DNA from: a virus | IMG/VR virus record: IMGVR_UViG_3300042475_004263 | Location: 1 to 35,889 of that record | Direction: 5' to 3' (one strand) | Length of the DNA stretch: 35,889 nucleotides | Shown: positions 29,593 to 35,836 of the stretch, in pieces | Layout of the letters: every line of letters begins with the position of its first letter | Numbering within the stretch: position 1 is the stretch's first letter | Notes under the pieces: generated by a model | What the model was told of the DNA's origin: nothing | Seen by the model: only the letters and a program-made list of their open reading frames with translations | Databases searched by the model: none | Made by a program: the position numbers and the translations under genes

Positions 29593-30126
29593 ATGACCGC
29601 CACCGAAATTGAAATGCCGTTTGCCTCGATGGTCACGTTTGATCCCATCTCGTTACCGGAGGCCAATCGCCTGCTGACGCAATGGGAGCACAAGATGGGC
29701 CCGTGCGTTCGCGGCAACGGCCGCAACTGGTCGCATGCCCTCATTCACGAACGCATTCCGGTCGCCGTCACGATTACTTCCGCACTGATCCGCGAAACCG
29801 TAGGCGGCGCCAACTTTCTTAACCGCGAGAACTGCATCGAGCTCTCTCGCCTCTGCGCCGTGCGGCCGGGCCTCTGCCGCGTTGCCCTTCGCCTCTGGCG
29901 CGAATTCGTCTTCCCGCATCTCGGCTACGAATACGCCATCAGCTACCAAGACGCCGACATCCACAACGGCAACACCTACCGCTTCGACGGCTGGCAACGC
30001 ATCTCTCGGGCTCGATCCGGACCAGACACCCGCAGCAAACGACCCGGCCGCGACAAATATGTCTGGCTCTGGCCTCAACTTTCCCAACTGCCAACTGACA
30101 ACTGCCAACTGACAACTCCTGTATGA
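29593..30126 (+). CDS. Mom-like DNA modification protein (GNAT fold) candidate
   Basis: 177 residues. The core ELSRLCAVRPGLCRVALRLW (84-103) followed by REFVFPHLGYEYAISYQDAD, then HNGNTYRFDGWQRISRARSG, continuing PDTRSKRPGRDKYVW matches the pattern of phage Mom and Mom-like proteins, which modify adenine in DNA against restriction. Such genes commonly sit next to terminase. The last about 17 residues (QLPTDNCQLTTPV) are encoded by heptad repeat DNA and look like an added tail. Starts 1 nt after terL and is coupled to the next gene (ATGA). Alternative: another GNAT-type acetyltransferase. Confidence 0.6.
   Translation: MTATEIEMPFASMVTFDPISLPEANRLLTQWEHKMGPCVRGNGRNWSHALIHERIPVAVTITSALIRETVGGANFLNRENCIELSRLCAVRPGLCRVALRLWREFVFPHLGYEYAISYQDADIHNGNTYRFDGWQRISRARSGPDTRSKRPGRDKYVWLWPQLSQLPTDNCQLTTPV
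30075..30117 (+). repeat. Heptad tract (CCAACTG/ACAACTG type), within CDS end
   Basis: Units CCAACTG, CCAACTG, ACAACTG, CCAACTG, ACAACTC lie inside the 3' end of the Mom-like gene and encode its C-terminal tail. Confidence 0.7.
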
Positions 30127-30314
30127 AGAAACAAATCCTCAAACGCCGCGACGTCATGGATCTGCTCGGGCTCGATCCAGACGACGTCAACACCTACCGC
30201 AAATACCTCAAAACCGGACTGCTCAAACCCGTCCGGCTCAAAGGCATCAAATACCGCCGCTTTCGACGCATCGACGTCCTGCAAGCGTTCGGCCTCCCCG
30301 AACCCACGCTATGA
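30123..30314 (+). CDS. MerR/excisionase-type HTH protein (63 aa)
   Basis: KKQILKRRDVMDLLGLDPDD, then VNTYRKYLKTGLLKPVRLKG, continuing IKYRRFRRIDVLQAF: HTH, K-T-G-L-L-K-P loop and R-R-F-R-R-x-D wing typical of the excisionase/MerR-like superfamily. Second such protein in this phage, after the one at 19828. Position beside terminase suggests late-gene regulation or a packaging accessory. Confidence 0.65.
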   Translation: MKKQILKRRDVMDLLGLDPDDVNTYRKYLKTGLLKPVRLKGIKYRRFRRIDVLQAFGLPEPTL

Positions 30315-30328
30315 CCCTTCTTGCTGCC

Positions 30329-30375
30329 AGCCGAGTCTGCGAGACAGGCTTGCGGACGCAAGCCAACTGATACTG
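30329..30375 (+). repeat. Hairpin repeat family C, copy 2
   Basis: AGCCGAGTCTGCGAGACA then GGCTTGC-GGAC-GCAAGCC (30347-30364) and GATACTG. Compared with 26147, the T-A pair in the third stem position is C-G here, with both arms changed. Confidence 0.7.
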
Positions 30376-30397
30376 CTAACTGCCAACTGCCAACTCC
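30376..30397 (+). repeat. Heptad tract (CTAACTG/CCAACTG type)
   Basis: CTAACTG, CCAACTG, CCAACTC directly follow the hairpin repeat and lead to the ATG at 30407. Confidence 0.65.
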
Positions 30398-30406
30398 TAA
30401 AAACTT

Positions 30407-30649
30407 ATGATCGGAAAATCATCCATGAAATGCAACGCGCCCAAGCGCACGCCCGGCCACGCGACCAAGTCGCACGTGGTCAAAGCGTGCTCCGGCGGCG
30501 AAGAGCGCATCATCCGCTTCGGCCAACAAGGCGTGAAGGGATCACCGGCCGGGACCGCCCGGAACAAAGCCTTCAAAGCCCGCCACGCCAAGAACATCGC
30601 CAAAGGCAAGATGTCCGCCGCGTATTGGGCCGACAAAGTCAAATGGTAG
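30407..30649 (+). CDS. DUF5872-like basic phage protein (80 aa)
   Basis: K-R-T-P-G-H-A-T-K-S-H-V-V-K-A, then IIRFGQQGVKGSPAG, KAFKARHAKNIAKGKMSAAY, and W-A-D-K-V-K-W at the end. This pattern is highly conserved among small basic proteins in many tailed phages, usually near structural genes. It is probably a virion or DNA-associated protein. Function not established. Confidence 0.75.
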   Translation: MIGKSSMKCNAPKRTPGHATKSHVVKACSGGEERIIRFGQQGVKGSPAGTARNKAFKARHAKNIAKGKMSAAYWADKVKW

Positions 30650-30663
30650 AAAGGAGGAAACAC

Positions 30664-30798
30664 ATGAAAAAAGGACTCTATGCCAACATCAACCGCCGCA
30701 AGGCCGCCGGCACCAGCCGTCCGAAATCCAAGAGCACGATCGCCCCGAAGGTCTACTCTCAGATGAAAAACAAACGCGGAGGCTTCAAAGCCAAATGA
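30664..30798 (+). CDS. Small basic phage protein (44 aa)
   Basis: M-K-K-G-L-Y-A-N-I-N-x-R-K start, then Ser/Lys-rich (KSKSTIAPKVYSQMKNK). This short start is widespread among phage proteins that accompany DUF5872-like genes. AAAGGAGG (30650-30657) gives a strong ribosome-binding site. Coupled to the next gene by ATGA. Confidence 0.7.
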   Translation: MKKGLYANINRRKAAGTSRPKSKSTIAPKVYSQMKNKRGGFKAK

Positions 30799-31079
30799 AC
30801 TGGTTCACCCGACGCATCCAACTCAACGTCCCCACGTTGACCGACCAAGAGAAGCGCGGCGCCTTGGCCGTCCCGGAGAGCACGCCTCTCTGGGCGGCCA
30901 TCATGGCCGTGATCGACGAACACCTCACCGACGCGACGGCGATCGTGAGAGCCCCGCAAACCGCGCAACAGCCACCACTCCTGGCCCACACCGCCGGCGG
31001 CCTAGACGCGTTAGCCAGCCTAAAGGAAGACCTCGCCGCCCGAAGAATCGACGCCCTCGCCAGCCCCGAATCCCTCTAG
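30795..31079 (+). CDS. Small virion-region protein, unknown (94 aa)
   Basis: MNWFTRRIQLNVPTLTDQEK, then ALAVPESTPLWAAIMAVIDE (helical), then a Pro/Gln linker and a helix LASLKEDLAARRIDALA. Placed in the late region; the name of the family is not known to me. A type A repeat starts 1 nt after its stop. Confidence 0.55.
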   Translation: MNWFTRRIQLNVPTLTDQEKRGALAVPESTPLWAAIMAVIDEHLTDATAIVRAPQTAQQPPLLAHTAGGLDALASLKEDLAARRIDALASPESL

Positions 31080-31080
31080 G

Positions 31081-31106
31081 GTAGGGCGGGGCCTCCGGAC
31101 CCGCCG
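31081..31106 (+). repeat. REP-like element type A, copy 6
   Basis: Same head and palindrome as other type A copies, directly after the stop at 31079. Confidence 0.85.
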
Positions 31107-31211
31107 GCGATGTGGATAGAAAAGGCAACAGATAACAAAAAGTAATGCGTCTTTGTGATCGCCGCGGCGCCCGCCTGCCATTCGCCATTCCAGAATAGCG
31201 AACATCCGCTC

Positions 31212-31250
31212 TAATTGCGGTGCTTTGCAGTGCATTGCAGTGCTTTGCTG
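31212..31250 (+). repeat. 10-mer tandem repeat (TGCTTTGCAG type), copy 1
   Basis: TTGCGG then TGCTTTGCAG, TGCATTGCAG, TGCTTTGCTG: three 10-nt units with T/A alternation at the fourth position. A second cluster lies at 33084-33118. Confidence 0.75.
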
Positions 31251-31455
31251 TCGCAACGACTCGCAATTCATCAGCCGACCCCGCATTGCTCCCCCCGCAT
31301 GGAAAGGCAACGCGTCAAAAACAAGTCAAAGCATGGCGTCGCCACTGCTCTCCGGATTATTTCCACGGACGGCCCCGCTCCTTCATCTATGCACCGGGAA
31401 ATCGCGCAGGTAAGCGGTCACATTCAACCCACTGCGCCTTCCCCAAACTAACCGC

Positions 31456-32277
31456 ATGCCCAAGAAGAAAGCCGACAAAAAGCCGTCGATCCTCGTCGTC
31501 TGCTCCGATCTGCACTGCGGCAGCACCGTCGGCCTCATGCCGCCCGACAGCGAGAACCTCGCCGGCAACACCATCAATTTCGGCAAGAACCACCATCAGC
31601 GTTGGTTGTGGGAATGTTGGCAAAACGCCCTCAGCCAAGTCGCCACCATCGCCGGCCCCGACCCCTACGCCGTCCTGGTCAACGGCGACGCCACCGAAGG
31701 CATCCACCACCGGTCGCCCGAAGTCGTGGCCTCATTGATCGAAAACCACTGCGCCATGGCCGCCGAAGCCTTAAAGCCGCTCACCGCCAAAGCCGCCGCC
31801 ACCTTCATCGTCAAAGGCACCGAATGTCATACTCACGATGTCGAGAGCTACCTCGCCAGGCTCATCGGCGCCCGCGACGAAGTCGCCCGCGAGAAGTGGC
31901 TCATCAACATCCACGGCTGCGCCATCGACGCCACCCACCACATCGGCGCCACCTCCCGCGCCTACCTCGAAGCCTCCGCCCTTTCGATCACCCTCGGCAA
32001 CGCCCGCCTCAACTCCGTCCGCGCCGGCCACCCGGTTGCTCAGGTCTATCTCCGCGGACACCGCCATTGCGGCGGCGTCTACAGCGACGGCTCCGGCATG
32101 ATCGGCGTCACCGGCGGCTGGCAATTCTTAACCAGGCACGGCCACAAAGTCGTCCCCGACAGCATCCCGCGTCCCAGCCTCTTGATCTTGGACTGGCGCG
32201 GCAAACCCCAAGGCGCCCTCCCGACCCCGCATCATATCTTCTACAACCCTCCGGCGCCCAAAGTGACGCATCTATGA
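31456..32277 (+). CDS. Calcineurin-like metallophosphoesterase
   Basis: 273 residues. Metal-binding motifs in family order: D18-L-H20 (VVCSDLHCGS), N76-G-D78 (LVNGDATEG), G-T-E-C-H125 replacing the usual G-N-H-D/E, H161-H162, and G201-H-R-H204. It is probably a phosphatase or nuclease of the Mre11/calcineurin superfamily; the substrate is unknown. Placed between terminase and scaffold in the late region, it could process DNA during packaging, or be an accessory cargo. ATGA coupling to the next gene. Confidence 0.8.
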   Translation: MPKKKADKKPSILVVCSDLHCGSTVGLMPPDSENLAGNTINFGKNHHQRWLWECWQNALSQVATIAGPDPYAVLVNGDATEGIHHRSPEVVASLIENHCAMAAEALKPLTAKAAATFIVKGTECHTHDVESYLARLIGARDEVAREKWLINIHGCAIDATHHIGATSRAYLEASALSITLGNARLNSVRAGHPVAQVYLRGHRHCGGVYSDGSGMIGVTGGWQFLTRHGHKVVPDSIPRPSLLILDWRGKPQGALPTPHHIFYNPPAPKVTHL

Positions 32278-32549
32278 CCAGGAAATCGAAGATCACTGCC
32301 GAGCAAATCGAATCCTCGCTCGCCCAATTTTGCACCGAGCTCAAGAAAAGCTCCGTGAAGCTCGATCATGTCCCTGCCGGATGGTTCACCGTGGCACAGC
32401 TCGCCCAAGAACTCGGAAAATCCATCTGTATCACCAGTGAACGCGTCCGCAAAATGGTCAAAGACGGAGCAGCCGAAAGACAAGACTACGTCATCCAACT
32501 CGAACAACGCGCCCGCGCCGTCCCCCACTACCGCCTCACCCCCCGGTAG
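32274..32549 (+). CDS. Winged-HTH-like protein (91 aa)
   Basis: The second half (PAGWFTVAQLAQELGKSICI, then TSERVRKMVKDGAAERQDYV) follows a helix-turn-helix with a wing, ending with VPHYRLTPR. Starts inside the phosphoesterase stop. The stop TAG is part of the GTAGGG head of a type B repeat. DNA binding is likely; a terminase-small-subunit-like role cannot be excluded. Confidence 0.6.
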   Translation: MTRKSKITAEQIESSLAQFCTELKKSSVKLDHVPAGWFTVAQLAQELGKSICITSERVRKMVKDGAAERQDYVIQLEQRARAVPHYRLTPR

Positions 32550-32572
32550 GGACGGCTGGCCCAGCCGTCCGC
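32546..32572 (+). repeat. REP-like element type B, copy 5
   Basis: GTAGGGACGGCTGGCCCAGC-type palindrome. Its TAG (32547-32549) is the stop codon of the upstream gene, and the element ends 8 nt before the next ATG (32581). Confidence 0.85.
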
Positions 32573-32580
32573 ACGCCGCC

Positions 32581-32856
32581 ATGCAGCACCGCTTCCGCAT
32601 CGCCAGCCGGTCATGGCCCTGGAAATACGTCCGTTTGAAAGGCAAAGCCGACGGCTACGCCTTCACCCCTGAGCCCGGCGACAACAGCTCCGGCCACCGC
32701 ATCCTGATCGACCGCCGCCTAGTCGGCCGCAAACGCCTCAGAGTCGAACTCCACGAATTCCTCCACGCCGCCTTCCCCGACATGGCCGAAGAAGTCATCG
32801 ACCAAAGAAGCCGCGAACTCACCACGATCCTGACCACGCTTGGCTACCGGCTATGA
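32581..32856 (+). CDS. Small HExxH metallopeptidase-like protein (91 aa)
   Basis: RLRVELHEFLHAAFPDMAEE contains H58-E-F-L-H62, a zincin signature, with acidic residues (E70/E71, D74) downstream that could be a third ligand. The N-terminal 50 residues are basic and beta-rich (KYVRLKGKADGYAF ... HRILIDRRLVGRKR). At 91 residues it is shorter than typical zincins, closer to small phage 'peptidase-like' proteins. The function is not established. Coupled to the next gene (ATGA). Confidence 0.55.
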   Translation: MQHRFRIASRSWPWKYVRLKGKADGYAFTPEPGDNSSGHRILIDRRLVGRKRLRVELHEFLHAAFPDMAEEVIDQRSRELTTILTTLGYRL

Positions 32857-33008
32857 CATTCACCCCGCTCCTCATCTGCACCATCTGCTACGTCCTTACG
32901 GCGGTCGGCTTCTTCCGCGAAGGCCAAGTCGGCATGGGCATCGCCTTCACCGGCTACACTCTCGGCAACATCGGCTTCTTGTACATCACCATCTACGGCT
33001 CCCGGTAG
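32853..33008 (+). CDS. Small membrane protein (51 aa)
   Basis: Two hydrophobic segments (PLLICTICYVLTAVGFF and MGIAFTGYTLGNIGFLYITI) separated by REGQVG. Starts within the previous stop. The TAG stop (33006-33008) belongs to the GTAGGG head of a REP-like element. Function unknown. Confidence 0.6.
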   Translation: MTFTPLLICTICYVLTAVGFFREGQVGMGIAFTGYTLGNIGFLYITIYGSR

Positions 33009-33027
33009 GGTCGCCGCGGCGACCGCC
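33005..33027 (+). repeat. REP-like element type B variant, copy 6
   Basis: GTAGGG followed by the palindrome TCGCCGCGGCGA and CCGCC. Different stem sequence, same head and architecture; supplies the stop codon of the upstream gene. Confidence 0.7.
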
Positions 33028-33035
33028 CGCCTTTG

Positions 33036-33066
33036 CTGAAAACTGCCCACTGAAAACTGCTAACTG
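33036..33066 (+). repeat. Heptad tract (GAAAACTG/CTAACTG type)
   Basis: GAAAACT, GCCCACT, GAAAACT, GCTAACT units, following a REP-like element. Confidence 0.6.
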
Positions 33067-33082
33067 TGCCGCTTCGCGGCAC
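33066..33082. other. Perfect 7-bp hairpin
   Basis: GTGCCGC-TTC-GCGGCAC, followed by AATTTGC rather than a T tract, so not a standard terminator. Directly precedes the 10-mer repeats. Confidence 0.6.
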
Positions 33083-33083
33083 A

Positions 33084-33118
33084 ATTTGCAGTGCTTTGCA
33101 GTGCATTGCGGTGCTTTG
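33084..33118 (+). repeat. 10-mer tandem repeat (TGCTTTGCAG type), copy 2
   Basis: TTTGCAG, TGCTTTGCAG, TGCATTGCGG, TGCTTTG: same units and order as at 31212, including the TGCATTGC unit in the same relative place. Confidence 0.75.
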
Positions 33119-33256
33119 TGACCGCACCCCTTTGCGCTTTGCTCTCCGGCGCCGTAATTCCCCACGCATGCGAACGGCATTCTGCATTGGCCACGCAAGC
33201 GGCGCGTCATCTACGGCGCACGCAATCAATGCTGCCGGGACTTGGACCCACTAACC

Positions 33257-34306
33257 ATGGCAACAGACACCACAGACAAGGTGCAAACATCAGGTCCGGA
33301 CGTCACCGACATCGACTTCGCAGACATCGCCGAACATCTCGGCGTCCAGTTCGCCAAGCCGACCACCGCGACAACCGAGCCAGACGCAGAAACCAGCGGA
33401 ACCGAAGCAGCCGACGAAGAGCCAGACTCCGAGCCAGCCGCCGAAGAATCCGGGGACACCGAAGAAAAAACCGACGAGACCGACGCCGAGCCATCCGACG
33501 AGGAAGGCGAGGGGACCGACGAGGAAGCCAAGGCCGAAGAGCCCGAAGCTCCCACCAAAGTCCAGCAACGCATCGACAAGCTCACCGCCCAAAAGCGCGA
33601 AGCCCTCGAGCAGCTCGACGACCTCAAGGCCCAGCTCGAGGCCGCGAAAGCCGCCGCCGACGCCAAGCCACCGGTCATCATCCAGGACCCCGCCAATCCG
33701 CTCAGTTCTTTCACAGACGCAGCCGCCCTCGAGGCGGAGATTGCAAAGGCCCAAGCGGTCCTTGATTGGACCGACGACCACCGCGACGGCGGCACGGTAA
33801 CGGTTGCCGGCGAGGAGAAGTATTACGACTCCGAAGCCGTCAAACAAATCCGCGCCAACGCCCGAGCCCTGGTCAAAGCCGGCCCACGCCAGCAGGAATA
33901 CATCCGCGTCCGCGAGCAAACGCTCCCGGAAGCCAAAGCGTTCTATCCCGAATTCTTCCAGAACGGGACTAGCGCCCATCAATTCCTCCAGGCCACGCTC
34001 AAGCAATATCCGACCATCGTCAGCTTCCCAAATTGGGAGCTCATCGTAGGCGACGCGTTTGCGGGACAACAACTGCGCATGGCACGTGTCGAGCAGATGC
34101 AAAAGCGAGCATCCGCCGACAAGACCAAAAAAGCACCGGCCAAAGCGGAAGCGGCGACGGGGAAGATCCCCAAAACGCCGAGCCCTTCAGCCAGTCCCAA
34201 AGTATCTGCATCATCGAGCGCGGCCCTGCGGCAAAAGGCCGACACCGCGCTCAAGGCCCGAGGCGATCGCAACGCCCTCGAAGCATTCATGGAAAGCATC
34301 GTGTGA
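33257..34306 (+). CDS. Scaffolding protein
   Basis: 349 residues from the ATG at 33257. Residues about 30-105 are extremely acidic (Asp/Glu/Thr/Ala-rich), followed by a coiled coil (about 95-135: VQQRIDKLTAQKREALEQLD, then DLKAQLEAAKAAAD), a helical middle and a basic C-terminus (DKTKKAPAKAEAATGKIPKT). Acidic N-terminus, coiled coil and basic tail immediately before the major capsid gene is the standard layout of phage scaffolds, which template procapsid assembly and leave the mature head. The open frame begins slightly upstream with TTG at 33242, but the ATG is preferred. Confidence 0.8.
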   Translation: MATDTTDKVQTSGPDVTDIDFADIAEHLGVQFAKPTTATTEPDAETSGTEAADEEPDSEPAAEESGDTEEKTDETDAEPSDEEGEGTDEEAKAEEPEAPTKVQQRIDKLTAQKREALEQLDDLKAQLEAAKAAADAKPPVIIQDPANPLSSFTDAAALEAEIAKAQAVLDWTDDHRDGGTVTVAGEEKYYDSEAVKQIRANARALVKAGPRQQEYIRVREQTLPEAKAFYPEFFQNGTSAHQFLQATLKQYPTIVSFPNWELIVGDAFAGQQLRMARVEQMQKRASADKTKKAPAKAEAATGKIPKTPSPSASPKVSASSSAALRQKADTALKARGDRNALEAFMESIV

Positions 34307-34354
34307 TGCACTTCCAACCAAGATTCCAAACCAACATTTAGAAAACCAACTACA

Positions 34355-35368
34355 ATGGCTGAACTTCTCATTACCAACCAGGTGGGTGCACGCGAGGATC
34401 TCGCGGACCTCATCGCGGTTGCCGACCAGAAGAGCACTCCGCTGCTCTCGATGGCGAAAAAATCCAAAGATCCAACGAACCCACTTTTCTCGTGGCTCGT
34501 CGACGCAATGAACGAGCCCGTCCTCACCGGCGTGCTCTCCAACCAGGACGCTACCACGTTCTCCAACCAGGCTGCCAACCGCGCCCGCCTCTACGGCCGC
34601 ATCCAAAAGATGTGGCGTCTGCCCAAGGTCGACGACCTCGCCGAGTCCGTCTCGGATGTCGCCGGCATCGGCCGCAAACGGGAGATGGCAAGATCGGTGA
34701 CACGCTCCCTCCAGGAGCTCGCCAGGGATCTTGAGTCCGTGTTCTGCTCCGACCAAGACAGCACCGAACAATCCGGCACCACCCCCTTCAAAACTAGGGG
34801 CCTGGGTAGCTGGATCAGCAACAGTGCGCAGAGTGATTCGGCGACCGCCGTTCCCGCTGCCTACCGCACCCCCGCTGCCTCCATCACCACGACCGCGACC
34901 AACAGCATCACGGATGGCACCATCCAGGCGCTGCTCCAGTCGTTGTATGAACAGTGCGGCAAAAACAAGAGCTACACGCTCTTGTGCGGACCCACGCTGA
35001 AACGCCGCTTCACCGGCTTCCAACAGGTCCAGTTCGGCAGCACCAACACCGGTGCCACCGTCCGCCTCTTCAACCAAGACGCCGCCGATCTTTCCTACAC
35101 GGCAAAGATCGATCTGTTTTCTGGCGATTTTGGCGACTTGGCCCTCACACCGTCCCTATTTCTGGCTAAAGACCAAGTCACAGCTTCCCAGCTGCGTCGC
35201 GGTTACCTGCTCGACATGGACGGCGTCAGCATCCGCTACAACCGCCGTCCGCGCTACATGCCCTTGGACGACGCCGGTGGAGGCCCCCGTGGCATCGTGG
35301 ACACGATCGCTGCGCTCCAAGTCGATAACCCCTTGGTTCACGGCAAGATCGCCAGCACCGCGGATTAA
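34355..35368 (+). CDS. Major capsid protein (HK97-fold family, SU10-type)
   Basis: 337 residues. The N-terminus AELLITNQVGAREDLADLIA, then VADQKSTPLLSMAKKSKDPT, continuing NPLFSWLVD is typical of podovirus-like capsid proteins of the DUF5309/SU10 group. Other features are an early helix RIQKMWRLPKVDDLAESVSD, the AREELARDLE-like helix (QELARDLESVFCSDQDS), and a C-terminal block with DLFSGDFGDLALTPSLFLAK, then GYLLDMDGVSIRYNRRPRYM. Size and location after the scaffold are as expected. It forms the icosahedral shell. Confidence 0.85.
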   Translation: MAELLITNQVGAREDLADLIAVADQKSTPLLSMAKKSKDPTNPLFSWLVDAMNEPVLTGVLSNQDATTFSNQAANRARLYGRIQKMWRLPKVDDLAESVSDVAGIGRKREMARSVTRSLQELARDLESVFCSDQDSTEQSGTTPFKTRGLGSWISNSAQSDSATAVPAAYRTPAASITTTATNSITDGTIQALLQSLYEQCGKNKSYTLLCGPTLKRRFTGFQQVQFGSTNTGATVRLFNQDAADLSYTAKIDLFSGDFGDLALTPSLFLAKDQVTASQLRRGYLLDMDGVSIRYNRRPRYMPLDDAGGGPRGIVDTIAALQVDNPLVHGKIASTAD

Positions 35369-35386
35369 TCGGAGGAAATCACTATT

Positions 35387-35836
35387 ATGACAACCAACGC
35401 ATTCCGCTCACTCCACGAGAGTCCTCGTGGCTTCAACTACCGCTTCGTCATCGATCACACCGATCTGACGACCTCGGCTGACAACACCGCGCAGGACATC
35501 ACCTTGATTACCCTGCCGGCCAACAGCGTCGTGAAGTCCGCCGCCACCTACTTGAAGACCCCCTTCGAGCTGGTCGGCACCACGGCCTACAACAGCAACA
35601 CCGTCATCGTTGGCGACGCCACCGACGACGACCGCTTCATCACGTCGCAGCAGATCAACGTGAACGGCACCGAAGTGTTGGCCAAGGCCCACGCCTCGAC
35701 CACGCCTCACGCCTACGTTGCCGCGACCGCGGTGGTCGCCAAGTTCGCCTCCATGGCGAGCCACGACCTGCTCGAGCTCGACAAAGGGGAGATCCACATC
35801 TTCCTCGAAGTCGCCCAGCTCGACAGCCTCAGCTGA
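35387..35836 (+). CDS. Head decoration/cement protein candidate (149 aa)
   Basis: Good Shine-Dalgarno GGAGGA (35371-35376). Beta-rich sequence: FNYRFVIDHTDLTTS, DITLITLPANSVVKSAATYL, FELVGTTAYNSNTVIVGDAT, and a C-terminal LDKGEIHIFLEVAQLDSL. A beta-sandwich just after the capsid gene is the usual place for decoration proteins. No exact family recognised. Confidence 0.6.
   Translation: MTTNAFRSLHESPRGFNYRFVIDHTDLTTSADNTAQDITLITLPANSVVKSAATYLKTPFELVGTTAYNSNTVIVGDATDDDRFITSQQINVNGTEVLAKAHASTTPHAYVAATAVVAKFASMASHDLLELDKGEIHIFLEVAQLDSLS

Larger units (their letters stand above)
31080..31455. other. 376-nt intergenic region: repeats, no convincing gene
   Basis: Begins with a REP-like element (31081-31106), followed by an A-rich stretch (AAAAGGCAACAGATAACAAA near 31119) that could hold a promoter, then a 10-mer repeat cluster (31212-31250). 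A 49-codon frame from ATG 31300 to 31451 and an overlapping frame encoding YFHGRPRSFIYAPGNRAG are open, but neither has a ribosome-binding site or recognisable family. The area may be a decayed gene. Confidence 0.5.
33009..33256. other. Repeat-rich intergenic region upstream of the scaffold gene
   Basis: Holds the rest of a REP-like element, GAAAACTG-type heptads (33036-33066), a hairpin GTGCCGC-TTC-GCGGCAC (33066-33082), the second 10-mer repeat cluster and about 130 nt with no convincing gene. A promoter for scaffold/capsid transcription could lie here, but no clear consensus is visible. Confidence 0.5.

Noticed and set aside
31300-31451. 49-aa gene upstream of the phosphoesterase
   Set aside because: Open frame only; no ribosome-binding site, no recognisable family, and it lies in a repeat-rich non-coding stretch.
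2089-33027. CRISPR array
   Set aside because: The repeats are dispersed singly across the window, vary in stem sequence and lack regular spacing or spacers; no cas genes are present.
33066-33082. Intrinsic terminator
   Set aside because: The 7-bp hairpin is followed by AATTTGCAG, not a T tract, and it sits among repeats.
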